Assembly (NCBI RefSeq): GCF_003023845.1
Contig: NZ_PYFT01000001.1
Location: 3,100,001-3,164,000, forward strand
Origin: Adhaeribacter arboris
Lineage (GTDB): Bacteria > Bacteroidota > Bacteroidia > Cytophagales > Hymenobacteraceae
Direction of reading: 5' to 3'
Length of the DNA: 64,000 nt
Shown: piece after piece, positions 37,363-46,342 of the stretch
How the letters are laid out: the number at the start of each line of letters is the position of its first letter
Position numbering within the stretch: position 1 is the stretch's first letter
The notes under the pieces: model-generated
The model's input: the letters and a program-made list of their open reading frames with translations, nothing else
What the model was told of the DNA's origin: nothing
Database searches by the model: none
Made by a program: the position numbers and the translations under genes

Positions 37363-37980
37363 TTATTTTGATACTTTTGCATTTGCTTTTTGAGCCATAT
37401 CTAAGTGCATTTTTAATACGGGCAGAGTTTTAGAGGCAAATCCTTTCACCTCCGCATCTTCGTTCTGGGTAGCTTTCTCAAATTCAGCAATATCTTTCTT
37501 GTGATCATCCACCATCATGCTCATATAATGCTTATCGAAATCAGCGCCCGACATGGCTTTCATGGCATCTACATGTTTTTGGTGTTCGGCGATCAGATCT
37601 ACCGGCAGCGTTACATTTTTAGCAGCGGCCAGTGTTTTTAATTCTGCATTCGCTTTGCCGTGATCTTCCACCATTTTCTGACCAAATGCTTTTACATCGG
37701 CGTTACTGCCTTTTTCCTGCGCCATTTTACCTAATTCTACTTCCATCATGCCCCCACTGGCGGCTTTCAGCATAAAGTCATTAGCGGATTGGTTAGTGGG
37801 AGTAGCGTTCATAGTAGAACTAGCGGTTGTGTCCGAAGAAGTCATGCCGCTGGAATCGGAAGCAGTTCCCGAAGCGGAGGTGTTGTCGGTTGAATTTTCA
37901 GAATTGCTTTTGTTTGAATTACAGCCAAAGCCCGTTACTAACATAAAGGCAATCAGGCTGCTAATAGTTAATTTTTTCAT
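37363..37980 (-). CDS. DUF4142-domain lipoprotein
   Basis: This 205-residue protein begins with a lipoprotein-like signal (FMLVTGFGC, Cys20) and a long Ser/Thr/Asn-rich spacer. The DUF4142 domain follows as a ferritin-like helical bundle: NDFMLKAASGGMMEVELGK, then KAFGQKMVEDHGKANAEL and a VDDHKKDIAEFEKA helix. It should sit on a membrane facing the periplasm. The role is unknown, and stress-related genes of this family are common in Bacteroidota. It is alone on the minus strand and ends at a terminator. Confidence 0.88.
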   Translation of the reverse strand: MKKLTISSLIAFMLVTGFGCNSNKSNSENSTDNTSASGTASDSSGMTSSDTTASSTMNATPTNQSANDFMLKAASGGMMEVELGKMAQEKGSNADVKAFGQKMVEDHGKANAELKTLAAAKNVTLPVDLIAEHQKHVDAMKAMSGADFDKHYMSMMVDDHKKDIAEFEKATQNEDAEVKGFASKTLPVLKMHLDMAQKANAKVSK

Positions 37981-38051
37981 AATTTTTCAGTTGTATTATT
38001 TTTTTACTCTATACGCAGCTAGTCTTATTACGTTATAGGGCTTTTATACAC

Positions 38052-38831
38052 CTAATTTCCGGTAAAGCGGGCAGTTCGTTTTTCCAGGAAAGCCGCTACT
38101 CCTTCCCGAAAATCCGTTGATTGGCCTGCAATATCCTGGCAATAGGCTTCGTAATCAAGCATATCGTTTAAGGTGGCGCTCCCCGATTTTTGCAGCATTT
38201 TTTTAATTAAACCAATCGCTTTGGTAGGTGCGGCGGCGTACCTTTCGGCTAATTGCTGCACTGTTTTATCGAGGGCCTCGGCTGTTACAACCTGGTTCAC
38301 CAAGCCTAATTCCAGAGCATCGTGGGCATTTACTTTAGTACCGAGGGTACATAACTCAAAAGCTTTTAAAGAACCAACTAACCGCGGTAAAAAAAACGAT
38401 GAACCGGAATCGGGTACCAAGCCTATATTTATAAATAATTGACTTAAACTGGCCGCTTCGGAAGCTATTATCATATCGCAGGCCAAAATTAAGGAGCAGC
38501 CTGCCCCGGCCGCTACCCCGTTTAATTTACCAATAATTGGTTTCGGTAACTCCCGCATAGCCCGAATAACCGGATTATACCGTTTATGCAAAGAATCGGA
38601 TAAGGAGCGATTTTCCAGTTGAGCGGCTTCTTTTAAATCCTGGCCGGAACAAAAGGCTTTACCCGATCCGGTGAGTACCAGTACCCGAACCTCGTTATTA
38701 CGGGCTATTTGTTTTAAAATATCCTGCAACTCATCCGTAAGCTTTTCGTTGACGGCATTATACACCTCCGGCCGGTTTAAAGTAATAGTAGCAATACCAT
38801 CCGATATTTGCAGCAGCAGCGTTTCGTACAT
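38052..38831 (-). CDS. Enoyl-CoA hydratase/isomerase-family protein
   Basis: This 259-residue crotonase-fold protein has the oxyanion-hole segment FCSGQDLKEAA and the GVAAGAGCSLILACD block, with the NIGLVPDSGSSFFLPRLVG segment carrying the usual active-site region. The Asp in VPDSGSS and the overall pattern are like PaaG-type isomerases, so it may act on ring 1,2-epoxyphenylacetyl-CoA or simple enoyl-CoAs; no paa gene is nearby to decide. The length is normal. Confidence 0.88.
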   Translation of the reverse strand: MYETLLLQISDGIATITLNRPEVYNAVNEKLTDELQDILKQIARNNEVRVLVLTGSGKAFCSGQDLKEAAQLENRSLSDSLHKRYNPVIRAMRELPKPIIGKLNGVAAGAGCSLILACDMIIASEAASLSQLFINIGLVPDSGSSFFLPRLVGSLKAFELCTLGTKVNAHDALELGLVNQVVTAEALDKTVQQLAERYAAAPTKAIGLIKKMLQKSGSATLNDMLDYEAYCQDIAGQSTDFREGVAAFLEKRTARFTGN

Positions 38832-39131
38832 GAGATATCATTAAGTAAAAGATAAATTTGGCTGTTCTAAAACTAAACATTTCTGTTCTGAATAACACTG
38901 CTTTTTAAGTATTTCTGCATTGGATAAAATAACTTATCTAAGATAATAACGAAAGCAGGACGAGGAATAATTTTACTCTTTTACTTGGTAAGTGAAGGAA
39001 AAAATACCTTTACAGGCATTTTTGATGCAGCAAAGGTTATAGCTTTTTGGTAACTGCCCAACATAAAACTTACTCCTTAGTAAAAAAGAAATTACCTTAG
39101 ATTTACAGCAATTAAGTGCGCATCTTGCGGC
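38832..39131. other. Divergent gap, hydratase / DUF6056-like gene
   Basis: This 300-nt AT-rich gap contains no recognisable gene, repeat or strong TAnnTTTG box on either strand. Confidence 0.4.
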
Positions 39132-40544
39132 ATGACTCAATCGTCTGGATTAGGAATAGTAAATCGATTTTGGGGAGTAAATGGGGCTTTACTCGTACTT
39201 GGCTTAGCCTTGTTACCCTTTGTAATGTTAGCCGTTTTTTGTCATCCTGCCGCCGACGATTTTTGGTTAACCAATTTAGTCATAGCAAAAGGCCCCTGGC
39301 AAGCTCAACTCGACATGCGGCAAAATTGGAGCGGCCGTTATACAGCTATGCTAATAGGCAGCTTTAATCCGTTAGTTTACCATTCTATTACTTTATACAA
39401 AGTTTTACCCATTATTTTTTTAGTGCTTTTTGCTGGCAGCCTGTACGGGTTCGTGGCAGCTATTATCCGCCCCCAATTACCTCGTAAAACTGTACTGACA
39501 CTGGCGTTGCTACTACTAGTATTGTACCTGCACCAAATACCTACGGTAGCGCAAACTATTTACTGGATGTCCGGAGTTATTAGTTATCAATTAGCTAACA
39601 TCTTAGGTTTGTTCTTACTCACTAATTTAATTCGCTATTACCAACGAGTACCCAGTAAACGTACTATCTCCCGCCAACTGCTGATTACTTTCTTATTAAT
39701 TGCTACTATCGGCTGCAACGAAACCAATATGGCGATGGTAGCATTTTTACTTACTTGCTTCTTTCTGCTTTCTATTTGGCAGCACCACTACCCCGATTAT
39801 TTTCTACTTTGGCTACTGGCGGTAACGGCTATAGCGTGCAGTTTTGTTCTTTTGGCACCCGGCAACAACATGCGGGCGCAGGAATATCCCTTACAACACG
39901 ATTTTTGGTACGCACTTGGGCACGCTTTGCTGGTTCCAATCAATAATACATTGAATTGGCTACTTTCCTCTCCGCTTTTACTTATTACGAGTATTTTACT
40001 TTTTTCAGTTGCCGCCAAATGGTTACCCAAAACCCAGGTTTTTCCTAAGGTTCATCCTGTATTAGTTGCTTTTATTTTGTACGGATGTTTAGCCAGCGGG
40101 TATTTTGTGGCCTACTGGAGCAAACACATGCCTTCTCCTCCCCGAGCACAGAATAGTATTTATTTTGTTTTCCTGCTCGGTTGGGTAATAAATCTGTTAA
40201 TCTGGGCCCAGTTCCTGCGAGACAAGCTGGTATGGTTGCGGTTACCGAACTATGTGGCAGGTGTGCTACTGCTTTGGGGAATACTTTTTCTTTTTTACAG
40301 TAAACAATCCAACATTCGCATAGCTTATTCTGATTTACTTTCCGGGAAGGCAGCCCATTATAACCACGAAATGCAGGCTCGATACGTAACTTTAAAAACC
40401 AATGCGTGCCAGGAGTGCCCGATTAAAACTGCTAAAAACCGACCTAAAACTATTTTTTTTGAAGAAGTACCAGCCGATTCTTCTTGGGAGAATACTTTTT
40501 ACGCCCAATATTTTGGCAAAAAGCTGCTTTTAATTTCAGAGTAA
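39132..40544 (+). CDS. DUF6056-like polytopic membrane protein
   Basis: This 470-residue protein has about eleven hydrophobic helices and a first periplasmic loop with the HPAADDFWLTN motif, followed by WSGRYTAMLIGSFNPL. That pattern is typical of GT-C-type membrane glycosyltransferase relatives in DUF6056, where the Asp pair would be the catalytic site. A soluble C-terminal tail follows the last helix. The substrate is unknown, though lipid-linked sugars are the usual donors in this fold. It is monocistronic. Confidence 0.75.
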   Translation: MTQSSGLGIVNRFWGVNGALLVLGLALLPFVMLAVFCHPAADDFWLTNLVIAKGPWQAQLDMRQNWSGRYTAMLIGSFNPLVYHSITLYKVLPIIFLVLFAGSLYGFVAAIIRPQLPRKTVLTLALLLLVLYLHQIPTVAQTIYWMSGVISYQLANILGLFLLTNLIRYYQRVPSKRTISRQLLITFLLIATIGCNETNMAMVAFLLTCFFLLSIWQHHYPDYFLLWLLAVTAIACSFVLLAPGNNMRAQEYPLQHDFWYALGHALLVPINNTLNWLLSSPLLLITSILLFSVAAKWLPKTQVFPKVHPVLVAFILYGCLASGYFVAYWSKHMPSPPRAQNSIYFVFLLGWVINLLIWAQFLRDKLVWLRLPNYVAGVLLLWGILFLFYSKQSNIRIAYSDLLSGKAAHYNHEMQARYVTLKTNACQECPIKTAKNRPKTIFFEEVPADSSWENTFYAQYFGKKLLLISE

Positions 40545-40748
40545 TTCTAGTCCGGAAAGGCTTAACTAATTTACTATGCCAGTCTACTAGACCTGTAAGT
40601 TTTAATTTGCTGAAAGTTTCAAAATAACTTTAATAAATTACTACTAGTCTCCCGTTTTTTTAAATCGGCGGTAGATTAAGCAGTGTTGCAATAGTTAAAA
40701 AAACTAATTTATCCGTATATTATCTAAAGTACCTTACGAAAACACAAT

Positions 40749-40931
40749 ATGATAACCAAAGCAGAATTGATAAATACCTTAAAAGATATGCCAGAGAAGT
40801 TTTCCATTGATGAATTAATGGATAAGTTACTGTTATTGCAAAAAATAGAAATAGGTCGGGAGCAATCGAAAAAGGGAGAAGTGTATTCTACTCAAGAAGC
40901 TAAAGAAATGCTGAAGCAATGGTTAAAATAA
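40749..40931 (+). CDS. Antitoxin of a ParE-type toxin-antitoxin pair
   Basis: This 60-residue protein has a DNA-binding-like N-terminus (KAELINTLKDMPEKFSIDEL) and a C-terminal helix ending in KEMLKQWLK that should wrap the toxin. It overlaps the toxin gene by 13 nt, the classic coupling. It would autoregulate the operon; the gap upstream shows no clear operator. Confidence 0.75.
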   Translation: MITKAELINTLKDMPEKFSIDELMDKLLLLQKIEIGREQSKKGEVYSTQEAKEMLKQWLK

Positions 40932-41220
40932 ACTGGACCGCCAAGCGATCGAAAATATACATGAAACACGTGAATACTTTAGTTATCAATCTAGGCAGTT
41001 TGCTGACCAATTAACAGATAAATTATTTGAGAAAACAAAAAATCTGGAACACTTCCCTCAAATAGGCCGAATAGTACCGGAGATAGACAAACCAGAAATT
41101 AGAGAATTGATCTTTAGAAATTATCAAATTGTATACCTGATTGTATCCGACAGCCAAATAGATATACTTGCTGTGCATAATGGATTCCGCCCTTTAAAAG
41201 AAGATTCATTATTTGATTAA
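40919..41220 (+). pseudogene. RelE/ParE-family toxin, single frameshift
   Basis: The second gene of the pair encodes a ~100-residue ParE-like toxin. ParE members poison gyrase and RelE members cut mRNA. The start reads MVKINWTAK, then after a one-base shift near 40943 continues AIENIHETREYF, IGRIVPEIDKPEIREL, IVYLIV and ILAVHNGFRPL, all family blocks. Adding one A in the AAG of GCCAAGCG restores the frame. The ATG at 40919 overlaps the antitoxin end. If the shift is real, the toxin is dead while the antitoxin is kept; a sequencing error is equally possible. Confidence 0.72.
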
Positions 41221-41299
41221 ATAAAAGACTCTACAATCTCGGAGGTATCTTACCCTAAGCATTATCATTCTATTAACTTGTATATAAATATAAACAAAT

Positions 41300-41325
41300 A
41301 AGCCCAATGCATGAGCAATGGGCTT
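41300..41325 (-). terminator. Probable asnS terminator
   Basis: AAGCCCA-x-TGC and GCA-x-TGGGCTT pair over 10 bp with one mismatch, 54 nt after the asnS stop (minus strand). The downstream U tract is broken, so the call is moderate. Confidence 0.5.
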
Positions 41326-41378
41326 GTTACTAAAATACGAAGGTCTATTTTCTAGCGTCTAGATACTAAAATCCCAAA

Positions 41379-42767
41379 TTAAAACTCCGCGCTTTTTGGG
41401 AAGCGCGGGAATGGAATCACGTCGCGGATGTTACCCATACCGGTAATAAACAAAATTAAACGCTCAAAGCCCAATCCAAAACCGGCGTGCGGCGCGGTAC
41501 CGAATTTACGCAGTTCCAGGTACCACCACAGTTCTTCTTCGTGAATACCCATTTCTTTAATGCGGGCGGCCAGCTTCTCGTAATTTTCCTCGCGTTGCGA
41601 ACCACCAATAATCTCCCCTATACCCGGGAACAACACATCCATGGCCCGTACGGTTTTACCATCTTCGTTTTGCTTCATGTAAAACGCTTTAATGTGTTTG
41701 GGATAGTTGGTGAGAATAACGGGTTTTTTAAAGTGCTTTTCTACTAAATAACGCTCGTGTTCGCTTTGTAAATCAGTACCCCACTCTACCGGAAATTCAA
41801 ATTTCTGCTTTGCCGATTTTAAAATTTCTACAGCCTGGGTGTATTCTAAGCGCTCAAAGCTGTTAGTTACTACAAAGTTCAGACGGGTAAGAAGCTCCTT
41901 ATCGTACATGTCGTTTAAGAACTGCAAGTCGTCTTTGCAGTTATTTAAAGCATACATTACCAGGTATTTGAGAAATTCCTCGGCCAAATCCATGTTATCG
42001 TTCAGGTCGTAGAAAGCCATTTCAGGCTCAATCATCCAAAACTCGGCTAAATGTCGGGTAGTGTTCGAGTTTTCGGCCCGGAAAGTTGGTCCGAAGGTGT
42101 AAATTTCGCCTAAGGCCATAGCAGCCACTTCTCCTTCTAGCTGACCCGAAACCGTCAGGTTAGTAGTTTTACCGAAAAAATCCTGCGAAAAATCGACGGC
42201 ACCCGTTTCTGTTTTCGGCGGATTGGCAACATCTAACGTGGTTACCCGAAACATCTGACCGGCACCTTCGGCATCGGAACCCGTAATAATAGGCGTTTGC
42301 ACGTAATAAAAGCCCTTATCATTAAAGTATTTATGTACCGCGTACGACATGGCGTGCCGAATGCGGAATACTGCGCCAAAAGTATTGGTACGTGGCCGCA
42401 AATGCGCAATTTCGCGCAAAAACTCCAGCGAATGTCCTTTTTTCTGCAACGGATACGTTTCAACATCCGCTAAACCTAATACCTCAATAGTTTTGGCTTG
42501 TATTTCTACGGATTGGCCTTTGCCTTGCGATTCTACGAGCATACCCGTTACGGCTACACAAGCGCCGGTAGTAATATCTTTTAAGCTTTCTTCGTTAAAC
42601 TGCTGCACATCAGCTACCACCTGAACGGTATGGATGGTAGAGCCATCGTTTACGGCAATAAAATTTACAAATTTGTTTCCGCGCTTGGTGCGCACCCAGC
42701 CTTTTATTAATACATCTTGCCCTAAAGCATTACCTTGCAGCAATTCAGCAACCTTGGTTCGTTTCAT
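41379..42767 (-). CDS. asnS: Asparaginyl-tRNA synthetase
   Basis: This class II synthetase charges tRNA-Asn with asparagine. The 462-residue product has an N-terminal OB-fold ([22 protein letters not shown]), motif 2 with [21 protein letters not shown], and motif 3 [18 protein letters not shown] followed by IRDVIPFPR. The Asn-specific ENSNT pattern separates it from AspS. The length is normal. Its leader overlaps an inverted-repeat element, and rpoN diverges from it. Confidence 0.97.
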   Translation of the reverse strand: MKRTKVAELLQGNALGQDVLIKGWVRTKRGNKFVNFIAVNDGSTIHTVQVVADVQQFNEESLKDITTGACVAVTGMLVESQGKGQSVEIQAKTIEVLGLADVETYPLQKKGHSLEFLREIAHLRPRTNTFGAVFRIRHAMSYAVHKYFNDKGFYYVQTPIITGSDAEGAGQMFRVTTLDVANPPKTETGAVDFSQDFFGKTTNLTVSGQLEGEVAAMALGEIYTFGPTFRAENSNTTRHLAEFWMIEPEMAFYDLNDNMDLAEEFLKYLVMYALNNCKDDLQFLNDMYDKELLTRLNFVVTNSFERLEYTQAVEILKSAKQKFEFPVEWGTDLQSEHERYLVEKHFKKPVILTNYPKHIKAFYMKQNEDGKTVRAMDVLFPGIGEIIGGSQREENYEKLAARIKEMGIHEEELWWYLELRKFGTAPHAGFGLGFERLILFITGMGNIRDVIPFPRFPKSAEF

Positions 42768-42773
42768 AACTTT

Positions 42774-42934
42774 TAATTAGAAATTAAAAATTAGAAATTA
42801 GAAATTTTAAAGAAGCAGAAATAGTAGAAACACACTAATAATGCTAAAAATTAGCTAACCCGTTTGACTTTAAAAGGGTTTACTAAGTAATAGACTAGCC
42901 AAATTTCTAATTCTTAATTTTTAATTTCTAATTA
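42774..42934. repeat. MITE-like element with ~34-bp inverted ends, left of rpoN
   Basis: Bases 42774-42807 and the reverse complement of 42901-42934 agree at 32 of 34 positions, both beginning TAATTAGAAATTAAAAATTA. The 93-nt centre has no ORF. It sits between asnS and rpoN. No target duplication could be established by eye. Confidence 0.65.
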
Positions 42935-43004
42935 GCGACGCTGTCGCGAGGGCACAAAGTAACGATATTTTAACCTTTTTTTTAGAAGAGCAGTAAAAAT
43001 ATCA

Positions 43005-43012
43005 TATTTTTG
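43005..43012 (+). promoter_or_regulatory. rpoN -7 box
   Basis: TATTTTTG matches TAnnTTTG and lies about 36 nt before the ATG at 43049. Confidence 0.5.
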
Positions 43013-43048
43013 ACAAGCCAACGATTCCGCCGGTAAGATGGCCCCAAT

Positions 43049-44569
43049 ATGCAAAGACTCGATTTAAAACAACTTTTATCGCAGAAGCTCTCGCCGCAGC
43101 AGATACAGTTTATTAAGCTGTTACAAATTCCTACGGCCGAACTGGAAGCCCGGATAAAAGAAGAGATGGAGATGAACCCGGCCCTGGAAGAAGGCCCGGA
43201 CGAAGATAAAGAACGCTCCGATGAGGAGGAAGGAAATGACGACGATGATTTTGACTCGGACGATAGCTTAGACGAAGATTTCGAGGAAGGCAGTTCCGAG
43301 GACTCGTACGACAGCGCAGATGATAACGTGGTTGACGATGGTGGGGATCTGGATTTAGATGATTACCTCCATTCCGACGAAATTGCGGGCTATAAAATGC
43401 AGGGCGATGGCCCGGGCGAAGACGAAGACCGGGATATGCCTTTAGCCGGCACTTCCACTTTAATCGATTCGCTCCTGGATCAGTTGGGCTTTTTGAACCT
43501 GAACGAAGAACAGGAAGCCATTGGCATGCAGCTCATCGGCAGTATTGATAACGACGGCTATATCCGGCGAGAATTAAGTTCTATTGCCAATGACCTGGCT
43601 TTTTCGCAGAATATTGAAGCTACCGAAGCCGAAATAGAAGCCGTTTTACGTAAAATTCAAACTTTCGACCCGGCCGGAATTGGTGCCCGCGATTTGCAGG
43701 AATGTTTACTACTGCAACTGGAGCGCCTCGACCAGGAAGAATACACCGAAATTGCCGAACGTATCATAGACGAGTGCTACGACGAATTCACGAAGAAGCA
43801 CTACGAGAAAATTCAGTCGCGGCTGGATATTGATGATCACGAATTGAAACAAGCCATTAATATTATTTTAAAGCTGAACCCAAAACCCGGTGGCTCGGAT
43901 GCGGGAGCCGGCAAACCGCAGTATATTATTCCGGATTTTATTTTAACCATTGAAAACGGCCAGTTTAATTTAACGCTTAATTCCCGGAATGCCCCTGACT
44001 TGCGCATTAGCCGCGAGTACGCCGATATGTTTGATGCGTATGATAAAAGCGCCAAAAAAGATAAAAAGCTGAAAGAAACGGTAACTTTTGTAAAGCAAAA
44101 GCTTGATGCGGCCAAATGGTTTATTGACGCCATTAAACAACGCCAGCAAACCTTGTTACGCACCATGGAGGCCATTGTAAAACGCCAGCGCGAATTTTTC
44201 TTGGAAGGTGATGAGAGTAAGCTGCGCCCGATGATTTTGAAAGATATTGCCGAAGACATAGGCATGGATATTTCAACCATTTCGCGGGTAGCCAATAGTA
44301 AAAGTGTACAAACCGAATTTGGGGTTTATCCGCTTAAATACTTTTTCTCCGAAGGAATTGCCACCGATTCCGGCGAAGATGCCAGCAGCCGGGAAGTAAA
44401 ACATATTCTGAAAGAAATTATTGATAAAGAAAACAAAAAGAAACCTTTATCGGACGATAAACTGGAGAAAATGCTCAACGAGAAAGGCTACAACATTGCC
44501 CGTCGCACCGTGGCTAAATACCGCGAGCAATTAAATATTCCCGTCGCCCGACTGCGGAAAGAGCTTTAA
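43049..44569 (+). CDS. rpoN: RNA polymerase sigma-54 factor
   Basis: Sigma-54 directs polymerase to -24/-12 promoters that need AAA+ activators. The 506-residue product starts with region I (LSPQQIQFIKLLQIPTAELE) and the activator-contact helix. A long acidic region II follows (about residues 54-115, mostly Asp/Glu/Ser). The core-binding and helix-turn-helix region then has DISTISRVANSK, and near the end comes an intact RpoN-box block, RRTVAKYREQL. The acidic insert is larger than in Proteobacteria, as is usual here. No activator gene is adjacent. Confidence 0.97.
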   Translation: MQRLDLKQLLSQKLSPQQIQFIKLLQIPTAELEARIKEEMEMNPALEEGPDEDKERSDEEEGNDDDDFDSDDSLDEDFEEGSSEDSYDSADDNVVDDGGDLDLDDYLHSDEIAGYKMQGDGPGEDEDRDMPLAGTSTLIDSLLDQLGFLNLNEEQEAIGMQLIGSIDNDGYIRRELSSIANDLAFSQNIEATEAEIEAVLRKIQTFDPAGIGARDLQECLLLQLERLDQEEYTEIAERIIDECYDEFTKKHYEKIQSRLDIDDHELKQAINIILKLNPKPGGSDAGAGKPQYIIPDFILTIENGQFNLTLNSRNAPDLRISREYADMFDAYDKSAKKDKKLKETVTFVKQKLDAAKWFIDAIKQRQQTLLRTMEAIVKRQREFFLEGDESKLRPMILKDIAEDIGMDISTISRVANSKSVQTEFGVYPLKYFFSEGIATDSGEDASSREVKHILKEIIDKENKKKPLSDDKLEKMLNEKGYNIARRTVAKYREQLNIPVARLRKEL

Positions 44570-44570
44570 G

Positions 44571-44714
44571 GAATTATAAATCAGAAATTATGAATTAGAA
44601 ATGGGTGGTTTTCAATTTTAGTTTAAGTTAATTTGCTATCTGCAAAATAACCTATTAACTATTAAGTTATAGCTCTTGATTAATTTTCTAATTTTTAATT
44701 CTAATTTATAATTC
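44571..44714. repeat. MITE-like element right of rpoN
   Basis: Left arm 44571-44605 and the reverse complement of 44681-44714 share GAATTATAAAT-x-AGAA at the outer ends and related ATTAGAAA-type blocks inward. The sequence resembles the element at 42774. It begins 2 nt after the rpoN stop and ends just before the next start. Confidence 0.55.
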
Positions 44715-44720
44715 TCTTCA

Positions 44721-45338
44721 GTGAACCGAATGCTGGCAAAGTTTATTTCTTTTATATTTCACCCCTTGCTGGTACCGTCTTACTTATATTACCTGCTCCT
44801 GTATTTTATGCCGGTATCCTTACTTACTTTTCCGCTGGTTAGCCGCTGGTTAGTAATGTTGCTGGTCTTTTTCTCTACTTTTTTAATTCCAACCCTGGGA
44901 ACGCTGGCCTTGGTACGAACCGGTTACATAAAATCTATTATGGCCGAAGAACGTTCGGACCGCGCTTGGCCTTTATTTTTTACTACTGTCTGTTTCGGGA
45001 TGCTTACCTATATGTTCTACCGCGAACAGGTTTTCGACCCTTTGCTGTATTTGATAATGGTGGTAATAACCCTGGCCGTGTTTTTCATTTTCGCTATTTC
45101 TTACTTCTGGAAAATAAGCGCTCATGGCGTGGGTATAGGCGGAGCGCTGGGATTTATCATTCTTTTGCACACCTGGCAGCCAGAACAACGAACCTTATAT
45201 CTGGTATCCGGCTCCATTTTGTTAAGCGGTGTCGTACTTTCCGCGCGACTGGCCTTGGACGCTCATACGCCTTTGCAGGTTTACACCGGTTTTATAATGG
45301 GCTTAGCTTTAGGTTTTGGAATTGGCATTTTAGTCTGA
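44721..45338 (+). CDS. PAP2-like integral membrane protein
   Basis: This 205-residue protein has six hydrophobic helices and the segment SRLALDAHTPLQVYTGF-like end (ARLALDAHTPLQVYTGF), where the His resembles the third motif of PAP2 phosphatases. The first motif (K-x6-RP) is replaced by EERSDRAWP, so catalysis is uncertain. It often follows rpoN in Bacteroidota. It starts at GTG 44721; the ATG at 44730 is an alternative. Confidence 0.75.
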   Translation: MNRMLAKFISFIFHPLLVPSYLYYLLLYFMPVSLLTFPLVSRWLVMLLVFFSTFLIPTLGTLALVRTGYIKSIMAEERSDRAWPLFFTTVCFGMLTYMFYREQVFDPLLYLIMVVITLAVFFIFAISYFWKISAHGVGIGGALGFIILLHTWQPEQRTLYLVSGSILLSGVVLSARLALDAHTPLQVYTGFIMGLALGFGIGILV

Positions 45339-45461
45339 AACGCAAATTTTAGCGGTTTTACTTAGAAATATAATCGTCGGAAGTGGTGCCTACTTACTGG
45401 TAAACTTTCATTTCGATATTTTCCTAAAAAAGTCAGCTCATAACCTAACGGCAAATTATTA

Positions 45462-45881
45462 TCATACAGGGTGACCAATCTCCCAGTGCAATCCGAAAGG
45501 ATCTACCAATCGCCCTAATCGCCACCCATGCTCTTCGCCTACCGGATATATTTGGATTGCTCCGGCGTTTAAAGCCTGAGTGAAGAGCGCATCCGGATTG
45601 GGCACTGTTAAAATCAGGCGAACAGAATTTCCTCCTACCGATTCCGGATTATTGCTGCCTTCATCCGGCGCTCCATCGCTTATCCAGAACTCAGCGCCCT
45701 TAACGGAAAGTTTAACTACTGTTCCTCCATCGGGCACTTCCAGACGGTACGTTTCTACAGCGTCAAAGGCCGATTTGTAAAAGTCAACGGCACTGCCGCT
45801 ATTCCGCACAGATAACCAAGGAGCAATCGAGACAGAAACACTAGCAGTATTATCAGAATTACTTGTTTCAACACTATTCAT
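45462..45881 (-). CDS. VOC-family protein (glyoxalase fold, PhnB-like)
   Basis: This 139-residue protein has two beta-alpha-beta-beta-beta modules: SIAPWLSVRNSGSAVDFYKSA-type start (APWLSVRNSGSAVDFYKSAF) with a second module ending RLVDPFGLHWEIGHPV. The GLHWEIG end resembles PhnB/3-demethylubiquinone-type members. No metal ligand set or substrate can be assigned. Monocistronic. Confidence 0.85.
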   Translation of the reverse strand: MNSVETSNSDNTASVSVSIAPWLSVRNSGSAVDFYKSAFDAVETYRLEVPDGGTVVKLSVKGAEFWISDGAPDEGSNNPESVGGNSVRLILTVPNPDALFTQALNAGAIQIYPVGEEHGWRLGRLVDPFGLHWEIGHPV

Positions 45882-46342
45882 TTAAATCAGAATTAAAAGG
45901 GTGAATTAAAAAGATTCAAGTACTAAAATCAGCAATCTAAAATATTTTACTAATAATTGTTAGTCACGTCTTTAACTACTTTGCTTAATCCAGTAATTTT
46001 TTACACAACTATTGTCTTTTCTGACCAACTGTAGTACTAGTTTTTTCTTAAGAGAGGCTTTTACCTGCTGGTAAAAGCCTCAACGTGTTAAACAATGTAC
46101 CAGCATTTCTGGATGCTCACCGTGAAAAAATCGCATACTTTTATGGCATAAAGCTCTCTAATGTAACAAGTTTAGCGTAACAACTACTATAAAGTCAATT
46201 TAGAACAACAAAATTGTTCTTGGTAAAACAAATTTCCCAACCTTCTCCTTCTACAATTCATCCGGCTAATTCTACAGTTGAGTAAGGTTAATTTTCAGGG
46301 CGTGCTTCTCCGGTTCATATTTGAATCATAAAGCCTGCTACT
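45882..46342. other. Gap upstream of the TonB receptor
   Basis: The 461-nt gap has no coding frame of note. It holds a 12-bp perfect hairpin (46054-46081), an AGAACAA/TTGTTCT inverted repeat (46202-46220) and a CATATTTG box one base from consensus (46316-46323), all upstream of the receptor start. Confidence 0.5.
46054..46081. promoter_or_regulatory. Perfect 12-bp hairpin
   Basis: GAGGCTTTTACC (46054-46065) and GGTAAAAGCCTC (46070-46081) are exact complements with a TGCT loop. It lacks a downstream T tract on either strand, so a terminator role is not clear. Confidence 0.5.
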
